This document shows positions 59,344 through 64,000 of a DNA stretch of 64,000 nt, in pieces. The notes beneath the pieces were generated by a model that was not told the origin of the DNA, did not search any database, and saw only the letters and a program-made list of their open reading frames with translations. A program made the translations under genes and the position numbers. Source of the DNA: Clostridia bacterium (GTDB lineage Bacteria; Bacillota_A; Clostridia; Oscillospirales; CAG-272); NCBI GenBank assembly GCA_017466455.1, contig JAFTUD010000002.1, forward strand, positions 1 through 64,000, in the 5' to 3' direction. Position 1 is the first letter of the stretch. Each line of letters begins with the position of its first letter.

Positions 59344-59804
59344 AATTAAAGACTTATATCAGTGATGAGCAGGATGTATTAGAGCTAAGAGTAGCGATGA
59401 AAAGCACCATTAGAAAGGCAATTTTTAACACCTTAGTTAACGAGGGCTTTGACTATGATACAGAGGTTTCAGTAACTCTTGTTGATAACGAAAGAATAAA
59501 GGAATTAAATAAGGAATACAGGAATAAGGACTCCGTTACCGATGTTTTGTCCTTTCCTCAATACGATGATTTTGATAATGCTGTAATTCCAACGGGCTTT
59601 CTTCCTCTCGGTGACATTGTTATATCATTGGAAAAGGCAAGGGAGCAGGGACATGCCCTTTTACATAGCGTTTTTCACGAGGTTGCATTCCTTTGCGTTC
59701 ATTCAACGCTTCATTTGCTCGGCTATGACCACGAAACATCTGAAGAGGATGAAAAGGAAATGTTCAGAAAGCAAAAAGAAATTATGGAGATAATGGGATA
59801 CTAA
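59340..59804 (+). CDS. ybeY: Endoribonuclease YbeY
   Basis: The 154-residue protein has the zinc motif HSTLHLLGYDHE (His at about 120, 124 and 130). The strand NKEYRNKDSVTDVLSFPQY and LPLGDIVISLEKA complete the fold. YbeY matures 16S rRNA and takes part in ribosome quality control. It overlaps phoH (ATGA) and era (TAATG), so translation is coupled. Confidence 0.96.
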   Translation: MKLKTYISDEQDVLELRVAMKSTIRKAIFNTLVNEGFDYDTEVSVTLVDNERIKELNKEYRNKDSVTDVLSFPQYDDFDNAVIPTGFLPLGDIVISLEKAREQGHALLHSVFHEVAFLCVHSTLHLLGYDHETSEEDEKEMFRKQKEIMEIMGY

Positions 59805-60697
59805 TGAGAAGGACAGCATTTATTGCAATTGTAGGAAGACCTAATGTTGGAAAATCAACTATATTAAATTCCATCTTGGGTGAAAAAATTGCTATTGTTT
59901 CATCAAAGCCACAAACTACGAGAAATAGAATAACGGGAATTTACACGAAGGATGAAAATCAGTTTGTGTTTTTGGACACGCCCGGCTTCCAAAAGCCAAG
60001 AACAAGGCTTGGAGATTACATGCTGAAGGCATCAACCTCATCAATCGGCTCATCTGATGCGGTAATTTTGGTTGCCGACTCATTTCATTCTCCCGGAGAT
60101 ATTGAGAAAAATATCATAGAAAAGATAGTAGAAAGCAAGCTTCCGGCTATTTTGGTATTGAATAAAACCGACATGTCAACGCCCGAGCTTCTTGCAAAAA
60201 CGATATCACAATATGCCGAGCTTCATAAGTTCTCGGCGGTTATTCCTATGTGCGCATCTAAGGGCGATGGGACTGATATCTTAATCAAGGAGTGCGAAGG
60301 CTTTCTTGTTGATAGCGAGTGGTTTTTCCCCGATGATATGATTACCGACCAGCCCGAGAGAATGATTGTTGCGGAAACTATTCGTGAAAAAATTCTAAGA
60401 ACCCTAAACGATGAAATCCCACACGGAACAGCTGTTTCCATAGAGGAATTTAAGGATGAGGGAAATATAATTAGGGTTAGAGCCGATATTTATTGCGAGA
60501 GAGAATCTCATAAGGGAATTATTATAGGAAAAAAGGGCGCTTCACTAAAAACCATTGGCTCATACGCAAGAGAGGATCTTGAAAGATTTTTTGGAGTAAA
60601 GGTTTTCATTGAGCTTTGGGTAAAGGTAAAGGAAAAGTGGCGTGACAGCGTGGTAAATCTTGCCAACTTGGGATATAATCCAAAGGATATTCAATGA
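59804..60697 (+). CDS. era: GTPase Era
   Basis: The 297-residue protein has G1 GRPNVGKST (about 10-18), G2 KPQTTRNRITGI, G3 DTPGF and G4 NKTD. A C-terminal KH domain (GIIIGKKGASLKTIGSYAREDLE) binds 16S rRNA. Era is needed for 30S assembly. It starts at the stop of ybeY and overlaps recO by ATGA. Confidence 0.97.
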   Translation: MRRTAFIAIVGRPNVGKSTILNSILGEKIAIVSSKPQTTRNRITGIYTKDENQFVFLDTPGFQKPRTRLGDYMLKASTSSIGSSDAVILVADSFHSPGDIEKNIIEKIVESKLPAILVLNKTDMSTPELLAKTISQYAELHKFSAVIPMCASKGDGTDILIKECEGFLVDSEWFFPDDMITDQPERMIVAETIREKILRTLNDEIPHGTAVSIEEFKDEGNIIRVRADIYCERESHKGIIIGKKGASLKTIGSYAREDLERFFGVKVFIELWVKVKEKWRDSVVNLANLGYNPKDIQ

Positions 60698-61485
60698 CGG
60701 ATTTTAAAATTAACGGACTTGTTATAAAGGAAGGCGAAATAGGTGAAAATGATAAGCTTCTCACTGTTCTTACTGAAAAATACGGAAAAATTTTTGTAGT
60801 AGGTAAGGGTGTTAAAAGCGTCAGAAGCCTGCATATGGCTACAAGTCAGCTCTTTGCCTATTCATCATTTACCCTTCGTAAAAGAGGAAATTATTACTAC
60901 ATATCCGATAGCGATCTGATAGAAAATTATTACAGTATAAGGGATGACATTCTTAAGCTATCCTTAGCCAGCTTTGTTTGCGATGTTGTTTGCCATGTAG
61001 CTAAGGAGGGTGCCGAGGAATCTCAGCTTTTAAAATTAGCGCTAAATACCTTATACGCGATTTCAAAGGATGTAAAGCCTCTTGAGATAATAAGGGCGTG
61101 CTTTGAGCTGCGTGTAATATCGGAGCTTGGATTTATGCCCGATTTGAGCGCGTGTAGATGCTGTGGAGAGGTAAATCCCGAAATGTCGTGCCTTGATATA
61201 ATGGATGGCACGATTATTTGTGACTCGTGCAGGCAAAAGGGCGGAGAGGACGCAGTTGTTAAGGATTCGTTTTATGAGCTTGGGCTTCCTAAGCCGATAT
61301 CAATAATTTCACTATCGGCTCTTGCCGCTATGAGATACATAATTATGGCAAAAAGCGAGAGATTTTTATCCTTTTCACTCGGTGAAACGGAGCATCCCAT
61401 GCTTTTTGATGCTTGCGAAAAATATTTGCTACATCAATTAGAGCGCGGATTTTTTTCGCTTGATTTTTATAAATCATTACTGTAA
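60694..61485 (+). CDS. recO: DNA repair protein RecO
   Basis: The 263-residue protein has an N-terminal OB fold (INGLVIKEGEIGENDKLLTVLTEKYG, split; GKGVKSVRSLHMATSQLFAYSSF). A helical domain follows, with a four-cysteine zinc site (CRCCGEVNPEMSC and CDSC at about 152-178). It loads RecA on SSB-coated DNA together with RecR. It overlaps era and is followed by mutS2 after 8 nt. Confidence 0.93.
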   Translation: MTDFKINGLVIKEGEIGENDKLLTVLTEKYGKIFVVGKGVKSVRSLHMATSQLFAYSSFTLRKRGNYYYISDSDLIENYYSIRDDILKLSLASFVCDVVCHVAKEGAEESQLLKLALNTLYAISKDVKPLEIIRACFELRVISELGFMPDLSACRCCGEVNPEMSCLDIMDGTIICDSCRQKGGEDAVVKDSFYELGLPKPISIISLSALAAMRYIIMAKSERFLSFSLGETEHPMLFDACEKYLLHQLERGFFSLDFYKSLL

Positions 61486-61493
61486 AGGAAAAT

Positions 61494-63857
61494 ATGCTTA
61501 ACTTAGAAAAATCAATAAGAGTACTTGAATTTGACAAAATTTTGAGCATGCTCGTTGGAGCTTCCGCTACCGCAGGAGCTAAAAAGAGAGCGCAGACCCT
61601 TCAACCATCGTCAAATTTAGAAACAGTACAAAAAAGACAACAGCTTACCGAGGATGCCAAGAAAATGGCAGGCATCAAGGGCGCACCATCCTTTGGCGGT
61701 ATGCCCGAAATTCTTGATTCGGTAGAAAAGGCAGAGAAGAACTCCATTTTGTCGCCGAGAGAAATTTTAGATGTTGCATCTGTGCTACACACAACCTCGG
61801 CTTTAATTGAATATATTCGCTCTGATGCCATAGAGGCTTGTGATTTGAGTACATTTTTTGATCTGCTTGTGCCAAACAAGACTCTTGAAAACAAGATAAC
61901 AAGGGTCATCATAGGAGAGGACATGATTGCTGATGATGCAAGTCCTGCCCTTGCGGATATCAGAAGAAAAATCAGGTATCAAACGAATAAAATAAGGGAT
62001 CTTCTTCAAGGTTTCTTAAGTGGCGAAAGCTCGAAACATTTACGCGAAAATATCGTAACCATGAGAAACGGAAGATATGTTCTTCCTGTTAAAAGTGAAA
62101 ATAAAAACGAAATTAAGGGCTTGGTGCATGACACCTCTGGCTCGGGCGCGACACTTTTTATTGAGCCTATGTCGGTAGTCGATGCAAATAATGAGCTTCG
62201 CTCCTTGCTCGGGCAGGAGCAAACGGAAATTGAACGCATACTTGCGGAATTTTCAACCGAAATTGCAAATTTTTCACTCCAGTTAAATAATAATTACCGA
62301 AATATAACCGAAATTGCATTTTATTTCGCTTGCGCTGAGCTTGCTTATAAAATGAATGCGGTAAAGCCTGTAATCAACACAAAAAAGCATATTAGCCTCG
62401 ATAGGGCAAGGCATCCCTTGCTTGATAAGCAAACGGTTGTGCCAATTACCGTTTCTCTTGGCGATAAATACAAAATGCTTGTTGTAACCGGTCCGAATAC
62501 AGGCGGAAAAACGGTTACCCTTAAAACACTTGGCTTATTTGCGCTTATGGCACAATCAGGACTTCAAATTCCTGCTGAAAATGCGGATATATGTGTTTTT
62601 GATGGCGTTTTTGCAGATATAGGCGATGAGCAAAGCATAGAACAGTCGTTGTCAACCTTTTCGGCGCACATGCTTTCAATAGTTGATATTTTGAATGGAA
62701 TGACTGAAAACTCGCTGATTTTGTTTGACGAGCTTGGCGCGGGAACCGATCCGATTGAGGGCGCAGCTCTTGCCCAATCGATTCTTGAGGCAGTACTGGC
62801 TAAAAATGCGCTCTGCGCATCTACAACTCACTATGCGGAGCTTAAGGCTTTTGCGCTCAATACCGACGGAGTGCTAAATGCGTCATGTGAGTTTGACATA
62901 AATACCTTGAAGCCCACATACCGTCTTATTATAGGTACTCCAGGAAAATCAAACGCGTTTTTGATTTCTCAAAAGCTTGGAGTTCCAAACAGCGTGGTGG
63001 AAAGGGCAAGAGAATTGACCTCTGATGAGGCAAAGGGATTTGAGGGCGTCATTGAGAAGCTTGAAAACGAAAGAGCCTTGATGGAACGGGAAAAGAATGA
63101 GGCGCAAAGGCTTCGCATTGAATTTGAGGAGTTCAAGAAAAATGCGGAAAAAGAGCTGACGGATAAGTTATCTAAAGCGCAAAGCGAGAGTGAGGCGATT
63201 AGCCAAAGGGCTCAACAGCTCATCTCGGGTGCGCGCGCAAGCGCGGAGCTAATATTTGAAAGACTCGAAAAGCTTCAAAATGATCAAAGCGACTATTCCC
63301 AAAAGAAAAAGCAAATACGCGCCGAGCTTAATAAGGCTGACGACATATATAATCCGGTAGAGGAATTTGATGAAAATTATGTTTTACCGCGCCCATTGGT
63401 AAAGGGTGATAGAGTTATTGTGAGGACGCTTGGAGCTGAGGCTGAGCTTTTAGAAAATCCTGATAAAAACGGGAATGTATTTGTCAAAAGTGGGGCAATA
63501 GCAAAAATAAAAACGAATGTATCAAATCTAATGCTATGCGCCGAAAAGAAGGAGGCAAAAAAGCCGTCTTCAGTTCAAAGAACGATTAGTAGCTCGGCAA
63601 AATCAAGCTCAAGCTTTTCAATGTCACTTGATGTTAGAGGTAAAAATATCGAGGAGGCATGGCTTGATGTTGATAAATATATTGATGATGCCATATATTA
63701 TAATGTCAACAGCATTACCATCGTTCATGGAAAAGGCACAGGAGCTCTTAGAAAGGGCTTGTGGGATTTTTTCAAAAAAGACAAGAGAATAAAAAAATAC
63801 AGGAACGGAGAATATGGCGAGGGCGATTTTGGAGTTACAATTCTTGAATTAAAATGA
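61494..63857 (+). CDS. mutS2: MutS2 ATPase/endonuclease with Smr domain
   Basis: The 787-residue protein has a MutS core and clamp region and the ATPase with Walker A TGPNTGGKTVTLKTLG at about 333. Walker B is LILFDELGAGTDPIEGAALA. A coiled coil (about 520-610) follows, then a C-terminal Smr domain (about 705-787; LDVRGKNIEEAWLDVD, VHGKGTGALRKGL). MutS2 suppresses homologous recombination and in Bacillus splits collided ribosomes. RBS AAAGGA. Confidence 0.96.
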   Translation: MLNLEKSIRVLEFDKILSMLVGASATAGAKKRAQTLQPSSNLETVQKRQQLTEDAKKMAGIKGAPSFGGMPEILDSVEKAEKNSILSPREILDVASVLHTTSALIEYIRSDAIEACDLSTFFDLLVPNKTLENKITRVIIGEDMIADDASPALADIRRKIRYQTNKIRDLLQGFLSGESSKHLRENIVTMRNGRYVLPVKSENKNEIKGLVHDTSGSGATLFIEPMSVVDANNELRSLLGQEQTEIERILAEFSTEIANFSLQLNNNYRNITEIAFYFACAELAYKMNAVKPVINTKKHISLDRARHPLLDKQTVVPITVSLGDKYKMLVVTGPNTGGKTVTLKTLGLFALMAQSGLQIPAENADICVFDGVFADIGDEQSIEQSLSTFSAHMLSIVDILNGMTENSLILFDELGAGTDPIEGAALAQSILEAVLAKNALCASTTHYAELKAFALNTDGVLNASCEFDINTLKPTYRLIIGTPGKSNAFLISQKLGVPNSVVERARELTSDEAKGFEGVIEKLENERALMEREKNEAQRLRIEFEEFKKNAEKELTDKLSKAQSESEAISQRAQQLISGARASAELIFERLEKLQNDQSDYSQKKKQIRAELNKADDIYNPVEEFDENYVLPRPLVKGDRVIVRTLGAEAELLENPDKNGNVFVKSGAIAKIKTNVSNLMLCAEKKEAKKPSSVQRTISSSAKSSSSFSMSLDVRGKNIEEAWLDVDKYIDDAIYYNVNSITIVHGKGTGALRKGLWDFFKKDKRIKKYRNGEYGEGDFGVTILELK

Positions 63858-63877
63858 ATTAAAAATCCAAAAAAGTA

Positions 63878-63906
63878 TTGAAAAATACTCCCTTTACTGT
63901 TATAAT
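63878..63906 (+). promoter_or_regulatory. Promoter of the sugar kinase gene
   Basis: TTGAAA (63878-63883), a 17-bp spacer and TATAAT (63901-63906) with TGT before the -10 (extended -10). Confidence 0.75.
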
Positions 63907-63948
63907 ACCTGTATAATATAAAAATATATGTTCTTAAAGGAGAATTTT

Positions 63949-64000
63949 ATGGCTGAAATTAAAATGCTTGCCATTGACCTTGGCGCCTCAAGCGGTCGTG
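63949..64000 (+). CDS. FGGY carbohydrate kinase, probably rhamnulokinase (partial)
   Basis: Only the first 17 codons are in the window, MAEIKMLAIDLGASSGR. The phosphate-binding DLGASSGR motif is typical of rhamnulokinase (RhaB) and fits FGGY kinases in general. RBS AAAGGAG lies 8 nt before the ATG. The rest runs out of the window, so the exact sugar is open. A link with the fucI gene 50 kb upstream cannot be shown. Confidence 0.65.
   Translation, partial: MAEIKMLAIDLGASSGR

Noticed and set aside
1..64000. CRISPR arrays, transposases, prophage genes
   Set aside because: No regularly spaced repeat array and no recombinase, transposase or phage structural protein was seen.

Overview
The window looks like chromosome from an AT-rich, spore-forming member of the Clostridia (Firmicutes). 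The evidence is a complete spoIIIA operon (AA to AH), spoIIGA-sigE, yqfC-yqfD, a Gram-positive PolC, the dnaG-rpoD pair, a TPP riboswitch, strong AGGAGG-type ribosome binding sites and TTGACA-17-TAAAAT/TATAAT promoters. A BspA-like lipoprotein, an L-fucose isomerase and the start of a rhamnulokinase-like gene suggest an animal-associated (gut) life; that part is inference. I see no prophage, transposase, CRISPR array or rRNA operon. Almost everything is housekeeping DNA.

Layout. 1-9.9 kb: BspA-like lipoprotein, tRNA methyltransferase trmL (minus), secA with two downstream membrane proteins, a MATE transporter. 9.9-10.66 kb: a CAT-anticodon tRNA (probably tRNA-Ile2) followed by about 600 bp of non-coding, partly duplicated sequence built from tRNA 3'-end copies, terminators and inverted tRNA fragments. 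10.66-16.3 kb: small membrane protein, thiamine pyrophosphokinase, riboswitch-controlled thiT, hydrolase, fucI and a nucleotidyltransferase. 16.4-21.1 kb (minus): spoIIIAA-AH. 21.2-24.3 kb: DUF4830-type protein, an atypical response regulator, an ABC exporter. 24.5-32.2 kb: spoIIGA-sigE, rpmE, hflX, yigZ, dGTPase, dnaG, rpoD. 32.3-34.4 kb: an unusual solute-binding-like lipoprotein. 34.5-47.1 kb: rpsB-tsf, pyrH-frr-uppS-cdsA-dxr-rseP-ispG-polC. 47.2-53.8 kb: a regulator, SPFH protein plus acyl carrier protein, BlaI-type repressor, ispD-ispF, rpe, a VanZ-like protein, cysteine desulfurase with a DUF3343 partner. 53.9-58.3 kb: a gene remnant, mgtE with a structured leader, a YlbJ-like protein, yqfC-yqfD. 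58.3-64 kb: phoH-ybeY-era-recO-mutS2 and the first codons of a sugar kinase.

How the genes work together. The sporulation genes cover both sides of the mother-cell/forespore channel: spoIIGA and sigE activate the mother-cell sigma factor, while SpoIIIAA-AH, YqfD and probably the YlbJ-like protein act downstream. The 36-51 kb genes link RNA and protein synthesis (rpsB, tsf, frr) with isoprenoid and envelope precursor synthesis (dxr, ispD, ispF, ispG, uppS, cdsA).

The most interesting signal is upstream of mgtE (minus strand, 55535-55731). A consensus promoter is followed by a 27-codon reading frame with its own strong Shine-Dalgarno sequence, then two mutually exclusive hairpins, one of which hides the mgtE ribosome binding site. 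This has the layout of a leader-peptide translational attenuator controlling magnesium import, and it does not match the M-box riboswitch as I know it. Second is the duplicated tRNA-tail region at 10.0-10.5 kb, where the two diverged copies keep base pairing by compensatory changes. All hairpins and promoters were found by eye; no folding or database search was run.
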